In this document: positions 48,101 through 60,594 of the stretch, in pieces | Numbering within the stretch: position 1 is the first letter of the stretch | Layout of the letters: each line of letters opens with the position of its first letter | Assembly (NCBI GenBank): GCA_037954235.1 | Contig: JBBMOA010000007.1 | Location: 18,778,457 to 18,842,456, forward strand | Source: Aulostomus chinensis | Taxonomy: Eukaryota; Chordata; Actinopteri; Syngnathiformes; Aulostomidae | Direction: 5' to 3' | Length of the DNA stretch: 64,000 bases | The notes under the pieces: generated by a model | What the model saw: the letters and a program-made list of their open reading frames with translations, nothing else | The model's database searches: none | What the model was told of the DNA's origin: nothing | Program-made: the position numbers and the translations under genes

Positions 48101-50622
48101 ACCTTCGGTGGAGCAGACGTGTGCTAAAGCAGTTTCACTCGAGCCATATGGTTGCTATTATTAAAAAAAGTGCAGCTTATGGGCACGTTTAAAACTATTA
48201 GCACTTTGACCCTGGAGGATGAGCAGCGGGGGTTACTGCGCAGCTTCGTCCAAGCTGCGGCAGGCTTCTGAGCGGCTCTCTTTCCCTCAACACCCTGTCA
48301 CGTTAAGCCCAGTTCTGGCTCAATCTAAGCTTCCGAGAGGTCGCGGCCTTAAATGGGAGGTCAACGCTGGGCCTCAAGAGAAAGCTAGAAGACATCAATT
48401 TGGAGAAAGAGCTGATAAAAAGTCTAGACGGCTGATGAAGGAGGTTTGAAAACAAGACCCCGTGGATTTAATGAGCCAGTTGTCTTTTGAAATTGAAACG
48501 CCACTTGAATCGGCCTTTCATACAAGTTCACGTATAAATACTTCTTTCAAATATTAAATAACAGTCTCCACAGACGGATGAGTCACGAGATGCCAAAAAT
48601 ACTTCAGTTTGTGTATGTTAAATATTTAACAATGTAGTCTAATTTCAAGGGAAAAAATACATTTTCGATTCGAAATAAAATGAAATAAAACCAAATTCAT
48701 TTTTGAAAATATTAAATGCAAATGCGAAAAATAAAATAAAAAACTAAACATTCTTTATCTATTTAATGTAACTTCTTTGTGTGTAGGGCAGACTGAAGAT
48801 CAACTGTGCCCGAAAGATCTCAGTCCTGATTTATAATTCAGGGGCTGCGACAACCAAGCTGCCACTTCCCATGATTCCTTGTAAGACAATTAAGTGGAAA
48901 AAGTCACTTAAGTGAAATGCACTACAGTGGTGTAGGGAGAAGAAAGGGGTTTTATCCAGTCAGATACATGGCAGAGCTGGAAGACCTGTCAGAGAAATAA
49001 ACGCGAGTTTAATCAGGGGGAAAAAAAAAATCCCAGCCTGCAGTCAACATGCAGCCATCATATTAAATCTTACATGAGTGTGTTTATGGCCAGAATGTGT
49101 CTGAATACACATCAAGATTAGCTGCTGACTTGAGAATGTCAACAAACCCACGAATACGAAAAATGCGAACGATGCCTCTTCTGTCTGAGCGCCGACATTT
49201 ATCATCCAATATTCTGGTCAACAATTACCACAGGCCAGCAAGTCCTCTTCAGATCGACATGAATGTTTAGGTCGGTTTGGCAGGCTGTTTGGTAGTTTGT
49301 CATTGAAAGTTACTGAAAATGTCGACTTATTCTCCACCGACTGCATGCACGGTAATAGTTTTATTATTCTTCCTTCCTCATGACTGTACATTTCATCCTT
49401 TGAGACATTTTTCTTCCTCATCTTTGGTTGAGACAAAATAACACTTTTTTTTTTAACTTGCGAAGTGATGGTTATCTGAAACTACATCCTCACTACTTCT
49501 CAAAACATTCTTCCTCATGTAAGAAAAATGTGCCCCTTGATTCCAGATCAGGACAGACAGTCTGCAGATGTACCGTGATTTAATGATGTTAATGTACCAA
49601 CACATACATATGTATATATATATATATATGGTAATGACAAGCATATACTGATAATGACAGTCATTGGCCATGTCTCAGTCCCGCCAGAATAATAAACAAC
49701 AAATGCATAAATAAATGTAAAATCAGCTGACATCTGTGGAATATGCAAAAGTTTGCATATTTTCAAAATTTCTCCACTTTCTTTGCAAAAACTCTGTGGT
49801 TTTGCAGAAAAAAAAACAGGAAAATGTTAAATTTCTTGCAAACAAACAAAATTATCGATTTACTAGAAATTAAGTCAAGAAGTTCAAATAACAGAATACT
49901 TCTATTCTGTCAATGGGGGGGACAAAAAAACAATGCTTCATTTCACTTGAACTACTCTTGAACTATCTACTCGATCTATTTTTTCTTGTTTAGTCAGCTA
50001 AAGCCACCTGGCAGCCTGATTAAAACACACACACACACACACACGCGCATACCTGTATGAAGAATGATCATTATTATTATTAATCACCATACTTCATACG
50101 TCTTAAATTTGGGGATATTGTCAAAAGTTAATGTCCTTCTTACTCGTCAAACTTACGTAACTTACGCTCTCGTGTGTGTGTGTGTGTGCATGTGTGTGTT
50201 TGTGTGTGTGTGCGCGTGCGTGCATGTTTTCATGGTGCCCAGTCTCCATCAGCTCCTTCCATTTAGGTCAATGCCATTAGGCTACTTTAACTTGACATGC
50301 AGTGACATAATCTTTGAGTCCAATTAACCTCGTGTCATCACACTCCAACTATTCCAGGAAGATGAAAAAGCCCTCATTAACCTACATTAAATCAGTATTA
50401 GTTTGAGCTAAGTCCATTTGTTTTCATTTCATGTTCCATGGATTTAAATCTTCATTATTAGTAACCAGTCCTCGGACTCTTTGCTGCGCGTTGCTAGCTG
50501 GTGTTAGAAATACACTGATGGTTCCTCTGTGCTGTAATATTACATAAAAAGACTGTTTTCAGACGGCGTGCTGATGTGGCGTTCTCAGAGGAGCAGGCCA
50601 GACTGTGAGTAACACGTCAGCG

Positions 50623-50663
<41 letters not shown>

Positions 50664-53600
50664 GGGGGGGGGGGACAGTGGGTAGGAGTTAATGTAACAG
50701 AGCAAAGCCCTGTCTTTCTGTCCGCTACAGTGATCTGTTTGTAATCCTGCTTCAGATGTTTGCTCGGGGCCGAGACGGAGCCACACACTGTCTCCATTGT
50801 TGGGCAATTGGGTGGTAGGATGAAGGCATTGAGGAGAAAGGGCAGAAGACCGGAGCATCTCTAGTGGAGAGTCGCAGCTGCTCTATTGAAGACAAGAAGC
50901 ACAGAGAGGTTTGGGACTCTTCCACAACAGCTGGTAACTGCTACTTCAGCAGGTGGCTTGGCCTAATTATCAGCACAGAGATGCCAGCAGCTTGTTTCCC
51001 ACTTTCTCCAGGAACATGTGAGAAGCAGATGCACAGTATACAGCAAACACATCAGCACTGTGTTTGCCACCAGTTATAGAGGAGCACTATTTCTGTCGCG
51101 TCCCGAGGAGGAGGACAAGGAGAAGAGGGAAGATGGAGCAGGTTGGATACAGCGTAAAAGCAGTGATGACACATGTTTGTAGGCCCACAAAAATAAAGCC
51201 ATGATCATTTTCACGTTTTTTTTTTCGATAAAAAATGAGAGTATGAGAGAAAATGAGTGTGTAAAATTGAATATTCCCTCTAAAATTCAAATATCAGCTA
51301 AGGTAACTACAATGATATATATATTTTTTTTAAAATCAGAACAGCTCTAGCAGTACAAAACTAAAGTAAGTGTAGGTAAGTAAGTGTTTTATTCTGATGG
51401 ACAAAACATTAAAATCATCTTTAGCCACTGTCCTTTACTTCCGGCACTGACAGAGTGTTATTTCTGCGCCATGTTTAAGCAATTCAAAGCACAATAACTA
51501 ATCCATTCAAATCAGTTCAACAGTGAATGATCCGGGTGTGAAATCCAGTGCGAGGCACAAAGGGTTGTCTGTCATTAGGAAATTAATCCCAGGTGTGTTT
51601 TTAGGCGTAACGCAAACGTAACCAATCAGTGTCATCTCCTGTTAAGATCGCCTGCATCCCTGCACGTTGCATCGACGCGCTGTAACTGAGAGTTTGAGAA
51701 ATGGGAGGTTCGCTTGCTTCTCTAAAAATGACTGTAACATTCTATGCAAAGGGTGAATCTTTCTGCCTCAACATTCATTTATTTTATTTTTTTGCTTTGC
51801 ACATCTGTAAGAACGGGGAACCACAGACTTCAGGCCTGGTGTGAAGGTTATGTGCTGCCAACATTGACCCCACCTCTGTCTGAGATCCACTGACGCACAC
51901 AGAGTGCTTTATATTTTCTAGTTAAACAACAACACCTGTTCCGGTCAGAAACTAGAAAGAGCACCTGACACATTCACATCAGACAGAGTCCAATGTATAT
52001 CGCCATATAAATCACTGACACAAACAAAATGACAAAGTAAAAGTTGACCGAATCAGTTAATTATAACGCTATTGATCAGAGTCCATTTAATTAGGCACCG
52101 TTATCCCTCACTCTCCACATTCAGTGATATGGGGATTAAGTGCTGAACATGCTTGGGAGTAATCCTAGGAGCCCATGGAGCAACCACTTACACACCACTC
52201 AATCAATGAGGCTTGGGATTTGTGGTAAAGCCAGGAGCACAGCGTGAGTCTGTCTTTCCTCAGCAGAGTCCTTGTCCAAGGTCGGCTGCCTAAAATTCTA
52301 GAAAACGAGTGTTTGAATGTGCCATGTGTGTGTGTGTGTGTGAGACCTGAGCGGACCGGCATCGGTGTGATATCTAAACTGTGTGAGGTTGGTGGCGGCA
52401 GCATCCTCTGCGGCTGAGCATCTCAATCCAATAGTTAGAAAAAACAAAACAAAACGACCCAAAACAGCAGCCGTTTCTGTGGCAATGGCTTGCTGATGCT
52501 GCTGTGTTTATGATCTGTCTCCTCCCTCCTCTCATCTCCACGCTCCTCCCCCAATGGATGACCAAAAAAAAAAAAAAAAAAAAAATCCCCTTTTTAATCA
52601 GCAGTGACAGAGCCTGACCTAGATTGCCTTGAGAAAGCTGCATGGTGGCTGAGATTTACTGAGGCCACAGGGATTCGTGGTGGAGAGGAAAGGTGCCACA
52701 AGCACATTTAGTCCCCCCACCCCCCCACCCCCAAAAAAACACTGGCTACCTGGAGCAGAGCGTGCTTCTGAGCCTTGTCACCACTGCTCCAACGTGGCCA
52801 AAGTAATAAAAAAGAAAACACACTCATGGTGACACCCAGAAGCTCCAGCACGCAGGTGTGCCAGCTCTAGACCGAGGCACCTTTTCAAACAGGTCTGACC
52901 GATTCACTGGCTTCAATTCACAGTGACTGGCTGAGCGGGGGGATGAAAGGTCCATGGGGCCGGAGCGGCTAGCCTCCGTCATCAGTGGAACTTTTAAAAT
53001 GATGCTTCGCAGGTCAAGCTTTTCAGACGTGCAGCCGCGGACTCACAGGAGGCAGCGTGATTAAAGCTGCTCTCAGAGCCTCGTGGGCAACAGGCTGCCA
53101 GCTCATTTCTGCTCAGTTAACCAGTGAGCGCCATGCTGTGTGACTCCAAGCAAGACGAGAGAACGATTTCACTGTTTTACATCCACAAATGAAGACGGGA
53201 ACTACATTTCTATCTCTACATCTGTAGCACTGCTCACAGTGTAGCACCGGAAAATAAGGGGATTCATTTGAATTATTTGTTGAACAGTATCGTGATTTGT
53301 TTATAATACTTCAATGATGGAAAAGTGCTGCACTGGTTAATATTAGATATATATAAAAAAAATAATGTAAATAAGATTTGATCAATACGATAAAAGCTTC
53401 TACTTCCTCCATCGTCAATGTTCCAGTAACATCGCTCTTGATGTGATTCCTTTTAATCGCAGTAACTTTAGAAAAGTGGAGCAACCACAACCCATCGACT
53501 GTGATAGAAGACCAAAGGTCTCTTCAGCTAACTGAACATGCGGAGCACCACAGGTTTGTTGCCATGCCAACTTTTAAGCATAAACATAAAACGAAGATGC

Positions 53601-56600
53601 AGATGACGCCATCTGTGGCTCTTTAATTAAAAAGGTAAAGAGGTTTGACATCGTGAGCCTGGCAATGTCTTTTTTTAACCGACCAGTGTAACTCCTCCTG
53701 GTGCTTCATCAGGACCGATACAATCATTCAACCCAAGGCTGGTTTTAGGTGCAACTTGGTTAGGTTTTTGGAACAATTATGGTTAAGTTAACTTTAGTCA
53801 GAGTTAAAAAAAAAAAAAAATCAATCTTCTGCATATACATTTTACTGAGCATCCAACTCAGCCCCCACCTACTGTAGACTATGAGCAGTCATTCATTAAT
53901 GTCACACAACAAGTTTGTGACCTCAAAACAAGTTGGAAATTTTTGTCCTAGAGGGAACTTTCAAAATAAGAGCTGGGGCGCTTGGGTCAAAAACAGAGAT
54001 TCACATACTGTATATGTGCCGTGTCATATGATCCAGACAGAGCTGAGAGCTCTGGTACATCTGCAGGGTCTCTGCAATACTATCCCACAAAAACAGCAGG
54101 TGATTCTTTCGATGAGTCCTTGTGACGCTACCGACGCATGTCAAAAGTCTGGAACCTCGAGTCCACACCCACCCTATCAGTTCAGCACATCCGCCTCAAG
54201 AAGAGTCTCCATGTAAACAAACAAGTCCTAAACTGGTTCTTTTTAATATCTAACTGGTAATGACAAAAACACTAACCTTGCCTTGTCAGGCGGAACAGAG
54301 ACATGACCTGATTAGATTCGAGGAGGAGACTGAAATCAAATAACTCCCTCTCGTCAAATTTAATAAAAATACTAATCAATCACTGTGACGTCCTACATAC
54401 CAGAGGGAGCTCTGAGACACTAAGCTCTGTAGTCAGCTCACTTCCTTCAGACTCCTTTATATGATATGATATGCAGATTATTTGAGGATGACTACTAATT
54501 AGCTTTGAGGCCACAGCAGCATGTTGTTGAACAGTTGGATATGAGATAATCTCATGTTGGCTGCCCTCTGCACCCTCTAGGACCGGGCTGAGTCAACCGA
54601 GCTCTGCCTCATTCAGCAGGCGTTCTTGTGTCCTACCGAACGTGCCGGACAGACGAACCGTAACACATGTGATGCATAGGCGCAGGGACATGGCCCGTGA
54701 GCCGCAACGCTGTTTGGCATCTCGAGATAAAACAAACTGTTGTTGCTAGGCAAACTCAGCATGCAGCTTATGGCTAGGACGGAAAAACCCATTTAGAATC
54801 TAATCCTTCAAGATGACATTACCATGCGCTGAGTTTAAGTAGCTTATATAAACGCCCTATTGCAGCAACTGTTTGGAGTCGGAGCATTTTAGCAGGAATG
54901 TTGACAGGTCTCTCGAGGATCCCTCTGAGACCTTTGTCATTGCAACCACTGCCATCGCTTTTCCAAACAAAAACCAAAAGCCGAAATTCTCCTGAGCTGA
55001 GAAGATGAAGTGATGAAATAGATAGTATATTATTATTAGATAGTATTGTACTCTCCAGGTAGAGGCAGTTCTTTTGTGTCAGGCTACAACAGCATAAAGG
55101 ACCTTTGTGTTTCCCTGCAGCCAGTCGCTAATCTGTCATTGCTGGTTTGGTAGCTTGGCTGCCTGTGTGTGTACGAAGGCCAGAGACAGAGAGAGAAAGC
55201 ATGTCTGCAACAGCTGCTCTTCAGTTCGAGTTCATCTGTAAACCTTGTCATACTCTCACAATGTTGCAGCCAACAATGTTCTGTCAAATTAGACTGAAGA
55301 TGTACAGTACTGCTGGAGTATTATCCACATGAAGGGGGAGTAGCCTATCATTAACGCTGCTTTAGCAAGCTAGGCCGGTCGATCTTGAGCGATTTGTACA
55401 CTGGAAGCAGTGTTCATTTTGGCAGCTTTTTCAGATTTTGTCTTTGGACAAAATGCATAAACTTTAGTTCCATTTTAGCCATTCTTTAAATCATACTTTA
55501 TGTATTAATCAATTAAAAGTCAAAAAAGTTTATCTTAAAGCCAAAAATGTAATTTCAGAATAACAACTGACTTTGAGTCTGTTTTTTTTTAGTTTGTCAA
55601 AATGTCAACTCAGTCATGGGGGGGGGGAAAAAAAAAGAGTTTTTGACAAATATTCAAAGATCTACATAGTTTTGAGCTGTTCAGTGTGCCAATGCAAATT
55701 TGCAACTTTACTTCCATTGATTGTTTGTTTTGTCCTGATTTAAAGTTACAATGAGCTGCAGGGTCTAAGTTGACTCCAGACAATTCTTGAGTGGATGCTC
55801 ACCTCCAACTTTTAGTAACGAGGACCAGCAGCTAAAAATCTGACTTTGTCCAATATTTTAAAATAGCTGAAATCCAATGACATCCCCCATCAGCCAAACG
55901 TTGTATTTTGTGCTAAAAGTAAAAAAGTGAACAAGACTAGCATGATAAAGGTTTACATTGCCAATCTGAGCATAGCAGTGTTAGCATGCTAACACTGCTA
56001 TTCAGCTCAAAGAACCACCAGTGCTCCCACCTCGCAGAGCTAGCCGGGTTAGCAACTTCCGCTGTCACCAAAAGATTTGTCATAGATGATTTTGCTTTCG
56101 CACAAATGAGTGAAACTGTCCAAAAGTTTCTGAACTTCTCAATTGCAATTTTAGAAATAGTTTAACCCTTAAAAGCCCTCCATCAGCACTTGTGAATCTG
56201 ATCATACATTTCTTAGAATTATTATGCAAGAACACATGCACATCTTGAGGATTTTACATAAAAAGCCATAACATTGATTAATTTATGAATTAAACAAGAT
56301 GGCCCCCTCACACGTGCCACTCTGAAAGGCTCCACATACTGTACATTACAATTTAATGAAGATTTCCCAGCTGTTTAAAAGCTTCTGAGGTGGGTGGAGT
56401 TTGTACTTTAAGACCCAACGTCAGCTGGAAAGGCCTCTCTGTGTGTCCTGTACAGTATATTTAAGCAGCCAGGGGTCCTGTGGGAAGAGCCAGAATTAGC
56501 AGTGGATAGTGAAAGGTCACAGAGCAGTGGGAATAGAGATCCTGTTGACGCAATCTGTCCAATCATATTTATTTCCTTTGGCCAGAGAAGAGTGTCGCCA

Positions 56601-58025
56601 TCCAGACTCGGGGAAACAAACCTAAACAACGTAATCCCATGAAGAGCATGCAGTGCTTATCTTTATTAAATTGGTGGCATTTAAACTGTCCACCTGAGAA
56701 ATTGTTCGAAGACAAACTTGAAAAAAATCAAAGCCCCTCAAAAAAAATCTTAAATCAATGAACAGCAAGGTCTCAAAAGTCAGAGAGACTTTACTTTGGA
56801 GTGTTTTTGTGTTGTTTAAACAGCAGCTAGCCATGTCTGCTGCAGTGTATACAGTAAAAGCAGGCGCTCAGAGTCTCTGGAGGAGTTGTTTTTCACAGGC
56901 CTTTGTGGTATGCATGTGCGTCCCAGCCCACTCGGATCCACCTCATGGCTGGCTGGTTGGCATTCCTGCCCCGCTCTGTAATTATGGCTCTTCTCCAGGC
57001 CACTCTGATCTGTTGCACTCCCTGCTCCACCATACTCTTGACAAGGCGGGACCTGCTTTTGTTGACACGTTTCACCTGGTCTTTTAGCTTGAGATGCTAA
57101 TTTGGACCGTAACACATCACCGGACAAGAATGTGCTTCTATTAAGACAAAACAAAAAAATAGCAGGCAACCGGTTTGGTGGGAAGGAAGGAAGAAAGGAA
57201 GGGAAAAAAAGCTTCATTTACACTTTTAAATCATGATTCTTGGCTGCTTTTCACCGCTTCTGTTCAAGCTGAACTTACGCGCAATTAAATAATTGTTGTG
57301 AAAAAGTTGTAATGAAGTCCACAAAACAAACAGTATGTACGTGCTCACTTGTGATCTGGCAGCGGTGGCGAGAAAGTGCAGTGGTAGTCGAGGAAATTTT
57401 CCTTCATTCAAAGCATCTGCCCACAACTGTTATGCGAGTTTAAAATGCTTTTAGACTGGAGTACTGCCTTCCTCTCTAATTTCACTCTAACCGTTTTCCA
57501 CAAACCACTAAAATCCCCTTCAAAACCTCAGCAGATTCTATGTTAACGGTTGGGAGATGATGTATGGATTTATGTTACTTATTTTGAAAAGTCCCCATAA
57601 TAGAACTACAATAATGAGACAACAGCCTAACTTAGCTTGACTTTCCCTCACTGCCGGAGCAATGTTGACGTAAACCGATGCTTAATCCGAATACAATATC
57701 AGTATGTGGAAAGAAAACTCACTGAATTTCAGACAATCTCCTCCATTCATGCAGCTGGGGGCACATGACATGCCTGCAGCAGAAGGATTAGGACGATCAG
57801 CTGAGCACGACTCAATACCACATTGTTCCTCGCTGCACACCGCTTGTTTTTCCTCCAACTCTCCTTGCAGCTTATCAGAGGAGGACAGAACCAAATGCCT
57901 GCCAAAATTCAATCACTCCCTGTTCGCTTCTTACTGTAAACTGCTAACAAGCCGCTACAGTGGTGCTGGGATGTCAAAGCCTTTTGTGGAACTTATACAG
58001 AGTTGTTTCACAAAGTGTGTGGTGC

Positions 58026-58071
<46 letters not shown>

Positions 58072-60219
58072 TTTAAAAAAACAGCTCATGTTAAGGACAA
58101 ATCAACACGACAAATGGCAATTAAGAAAATCAGCTTTGGGCTTGAGATTACAGAACACACTGAGGCTTTTGTTTACATCTGTATTTGAGTGACAAAAGGC
58201 AGCCACACACAGCAGGCTGCTGCTCAGCCAACATATCAGAAAGGGTGTGTGCCAGCCTGAACTCGTCCTCCATTCAAGCTCTCATTGTCTCTGCCCCATA
58301 GTGACAACAAACAGCTCTGCAGACACATCTCATCTACTCCATTAAAAGGCTGATGTTGCAGTCTGGGTAACAAATTTCTGGCAGTCGAAACAGGGGAACG
58401 CCCTTTTATCAGAATACATCACATGTAACTTTAACAACAAATTGAAAGTGGCGGAGATGTGCGCTCTCGTACCTCTAACGTCTAAATATGGCTCCAAATT
58501 TGAGTTAGAAGGCTGATCTTTGTACCAAACCTCTATAACCTACTCTATGCTTAATAGTGCAGTAATGTATCTCACTGGGTTGCATCTCCTGGTGAATTTT
58601 AATCAGTTCCAAAGTAAAAGCTACAGTATAGCCTCGGCAGCTTTTTATGGAAAGAGTTTAAGCTACCTTCTGTACACCGATGTGCCGAGAAATACACATC
58701 CAAGCAAATACGTATCCCTTAACAGCCATTGTGTATTTACAATTTTGCACAGCAAGCACTCTGAACGCACCTTTGAAGCGCCGCATCAGCAGCATCTTGC
58801 CTCTGAGAGAGGATTGAGTGAAGCGGAGACATTTAACCCGTATCTGGCCTCCTCGCCACTCCAACTGGCGTAATGGAGATTAAAAAGCTGCCAGATCTGC
58901 TCACCTGGCAGTTGCATGCAAAGGCCTGCGCTTGGATCACAGGGTACAGAGCATGTAAATACACTGTTGACTATGCAAACACTGCACCTGACAGCAGTGA
59001 ACGCATTCATTGTTGACTTTCAGCTACTACTCTTAGTTGCCTCTGGAAATCAGAGAGCTGCAGCGCATGGCGAGTCAAGTTCCAATGTGACAATAATTTC
59101 CGCTTAATCTTGAACATCAGGCTAATTTCTTTCAATGATTCAATGCTCCTACAGCATTTGCAAAGCAAAATTATGCAGCTTACCATCTTCAAAGAGCAGT
59201 TTCAACGTCCTTTTAATGGTACGTTGACTAGCATAGCTTTCATGCCTTGTCAAAGAGTCGGTTTCTACCCTGCTATTTGAGATAGCCCCTGCTAGCTTGT
59301 GGTGAAGCTAGCTCATTCCTTTTAGTGCATAAATCACAAAAAGAAGATAAAAAGGGTGTTCATGGAGGAAACTGCAATAGGAAGAGAACAAAAAAAAACT
59401 GGACCCTGAGCTACTCCACAGTCGGTGTCATGGTGGTTCTAAGCGACTGCCATTCAACATGTACTCGACTGCTGTGTGTCTAGATTGGTGGTTCAGTCGG
59501 TAGTGATCAAGTCTAAGCATGAAGGACGTCACAATAAACACTTCAAAACAGTCTTCTGTGTTCACATCTCTTCATCAGAATCAGTTATTTGATTAAAAAA
59601 TCATCTTACAACAGTGCGGTGCTTTGCTAATTCTCACATTAACAGATTATTAAGCAAGCATCCTTATTTTACCACTTTGCATCAGCAGAGGACATTGTGG
59701 CTTTCAACATTTTTTTTTTTTTATAGTTAAAATGAAACAGGTTTGTTGTACAACATATGAATGCAGCTCACCTATGTAGAGGGAGGAGTCTTTCTTCTTG
59801 ACGTGATCATCAATGTAGGACACGCCGAGGGGCTGCACCGGTGTGGCTCCGATACCCAGCAGGACCTGGGCTCCGATCAGCAGCAGGTACATCATGTTAG
59901 TGTTAGCCTTGTTGGCGCACACTGCATCCTCAGCACCCTGAGTACTGGCGTTGGCACACACGTCCCTACCCATATCAGTCCTCCGCATTTCCCCGATCAC
60001 ATACTGTTTTGTGAGAAACTCAGGGAGGGCGGAGAGCAGGGCACCGAGCGCCATTACGATACCTCCGCAACCAATCAGACGAGGACGATGTGCTTTCGCT
60101 CCGAAGTAGCTGACAAACAGTATCAGCGCCAGGTTGCCTATCTCAAAGCTACTGGCTATCACCCCGACGTCAGCACTTTGGAGGTTGAACCGCCGCTCCA
60201 GGGTGGTCAGCACGCTTAC
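35752..60219 (-). CDS. SLCO3A1: SLCO3A1, organic anion transporter OATP3A1 (5' end outside window)
   Basis: A 12-pass plasma-membrane transporter of the OATP/SLCO family. The mammalian protein moves prostaglandins, thyroxine and other organic anions. Nine exons (60219-59772, 40598-40500, 40415-40143, 39394-39230, 39127-38929, 37405-37237, 36827-36655, 36558-36494, 36104-35752) give 647 residues in one frame. Human is 710, so about 63 N-terminal residues in a first exon beyond 64000 are missing. Visible hallmarks are the OATP signature DPRWIGAWWAGFL, the Cys-rich Kazal-like loop (CNCFTSSISPVCGSNGITYL), GMTAIPCACLGIF, RTVSPELKSYALG and the C-terminus NLEDHEFCENMESVL. The last three residues, SVL, fit a class I PDZ ligand. 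Similarity to human is high throughout, and the subtype is clear. Confidence 0.97.
36494..36558 (-). CDS. SLCO3A1: SLCO3A1 coding exon 9 (65 nt)
   Basis: A small exon encoding RTVSPELKSYALGVLFLLLR then LLG, flanked by the acceptor TTGTCCTGAAG and the donor CTCG|GTAAGG. A 65-nt exon at this place is usual in SLCO genes. Confidence 0.94.
36655..36827 (-). CDS. SLCO3A1: SLCO3A1 coding exon 8
   Basis: 173 nt. The acceptor TGCTCACAG precedes 36827, after a long T run, and the donor ATCAG|GTTTGT follows 36655. It completes the Cys-rich loop (NLTGCSC, PGKCPTPGCQEAF) and encodes the membrane segment VFLCVICACSLVGAMAQTPS. Confidence 0.95.
37237..37405 (-). CDS. SLCO3A1: SLCO3A1 coding exon 7 (Kazal-like loop)
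   Basis: The acceptor CTCTGTTCAG precedes 37405. It encodes the first half of the large extracellular loop with the regularly spaced cysteines of the Kazal-like domain (CISHCNC, PVCGSNGITYLSACFAGC). The end is uncertain. The donor TCTCAG|GTCCTT after 37237 and the alternative AGAGC|GTACAG after 37264 are both in phase 0 with the next exon. The alternative is nine residues shorter and closer to the human length. Confidence 0.85.
38929..39127 (-). CDS. SLCO3A1: SLCO3A1 coding exon 6
   Basis: 199 nt. The acceptor CCCTCTCAG precedes 39127 and the donor AACAG|GTGCGA follows 38929. It encodes MTAIPCACLGIFMGGLLVKK, then LNLSALGAIRMAMLVNL and FLFLGCDTGPVAGVTVMYGN. Confidence 0.96.
39160..39198 (+). 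repeat. (GT)n tract inside a 102-bp SLCO3A1 intron
   Basis: GT repeat with a GCGT interruption, about 39 bases, so CA-rich in the transcript. It makes up over a third of the intron between coding exons 5 and 6 (39128-39229). Confidence 0.92.
39230..39394 (-). CDS. SLCO3A1: SLCO3A1 coding exon 5
   Basis: 165 nt. The acceptor TTTGTCTACCAG precedes 39394 and the donor CTAG|GTGTGT follows 39230. It encodes VIPKVTKHLLSNPVFTCIIL, then AACMEIAVVAGFAAFLGKYL, then EQQFNLTTTSANQLLG, almost unchanged from human, with an NLT sequon. Confidence 0.96.
40143..40415 (-). CDS. SLCO3A1: SLCO3A1 coding exon 4 (OATP signature)
   Basis: The acceptor TTCTTGACAG precedes 40415 and the donor AGGG|GTGAGC follows 40143 (273 nt). 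It holds the family signature DDPRWIGAWWAGFLLCGALL at the start of membrane segment 6. After FGFPQSLPTKEREEAADSEQ comes a divergent cytosolic loop ending SPTCCQQLR. Confidence 0.96.
40500..40598 (-). CDS. SLCO3A1: SLCO3A1 coding exon 3
   Basis: 99 nt, with phase 1 at both ends. The acceptor GTTGTGCAG precedes 40598 and the donor ACCA|GTGAGT follows 40500. It encodes GILFSTLVFGPACGFILGSL then CTKFYVDAVFIDT, a membrane segment highly specific to OATP3A1. Confidence 0.95.
50627..50674 (+). repeat. (GA)n followed by G13
   Basis: About 17 GA units, a single T, then 13 G. It is almost entirely purine on one strand, the type of sequence that can form an intramolecular triplex. Confidence 0.93.
52713..52732 (-). 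other. C-rich tract (G-rich on - strand)
   Basis: Runs of 6, 7 and 5 C separated by single A. The - strand could fold as a G-quadruplex because the long runs can be split into four tracts. Confidence 0.5.
55972..56001. repeat. 30-bp perfect palindrome
   Basis: ATAGCAGTGTTAGCA followed with no spacer by its exact reverse complement TGCTAACACTGCTAT. The outer flanks GAGC and GCTC extend the symmetry after a 3-base offset. The core TTAGCATGCTAA is a motif common in fish dispersed repeats. Confidence 0.92.
58027..58068 (+). repeat. (GT)n microsatellite
   Basis: About 21 GT units in the 19-kb SLCO3A1 intron. The Cys-Val type open frames across it are artefacts of the repeat. Confidence 0.96.
59772..60219 (-). 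CDS. SLCO3A1: SLCO3A1 coding exon 2 (first in window)
   Basis: The acceptor TTGTTTTCAG precedes 60219 and the donor ATAG|GTGAGC follows 59772 (448 nt, starting in phase 0). It encodes VSVLTTLERRFNLQSADVGV, GNLALILFVSYFGAKAHRP, LIGCGGIVMALGALLSALPE, an extracellular loop with a sequon (CANAS), and YLLLIGAQVLLGIGATPVQP followed by LGVSYIDDHVKKKDSSLYI. This covers roughly membrane segments 2-4. Confidence 0.96.
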
Positions 60220-60594
60220 CTGAAAACAAAATGTCACAAAATCAAACCACAGTCATTGGGATGAGGCTTAAAAAGTCTCAAATAACACAAGAAGAAAACC
60301 AGGGATGTGGGAATCTGATGTCAAGTTGAAAAGAAAATCCCCCAAGACTTGATTATTTCCATGTTTTCATCAGACACGGTATTTTAAACTGCCTTTCCAT
60401 TGGAATATCTTTAGTAACTACTCAGATGTTCCACTAAGGGCTCCTCCCTGCCAGCAGGCCTGATTATGATTAGCTGGAAACATTTACTTCCATGGCTTCT
60501 AGTGAAAACAGCTCATCACAAGCTCATCTGTCATCCACGGAGGAGTCAGAGCTAAGAGTTCTGTGCTACAATTCAGAATCCAGGGACTAAACAC

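Larger units (their letters stand above)
40599..59771 (-). other. SLCO3A1: SLCO3A1 19-kb intron
   Basis: Intron between coding exons 2 and 3. No other gene is supported on either strand. It holds short tandem repeats (about 50026-50046 AC, 50169-50224 GT, 50627-50674 GA then G13, 52321-52342 GT, 58027-58068 GT), a C-rich tract at 52713-52732, A/T homopolymers, and a 30-bp perfect palindrome at 55972-56001. Such long first or second introns often carry enhancers, but none can be called by eye. Confidence 0.8.

Noticed and set aside
57704..58192. 162-codon open frame with a Cys-Val repeat
   Set aside because: It is held open by the GT microsatellite at 58027-58068. The flanks are not protein-like.
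59761..60264. 167-codon open frame on the + strand
   Set aside because: It is the antisense shadow of SLCO3A1 coding exon 2.
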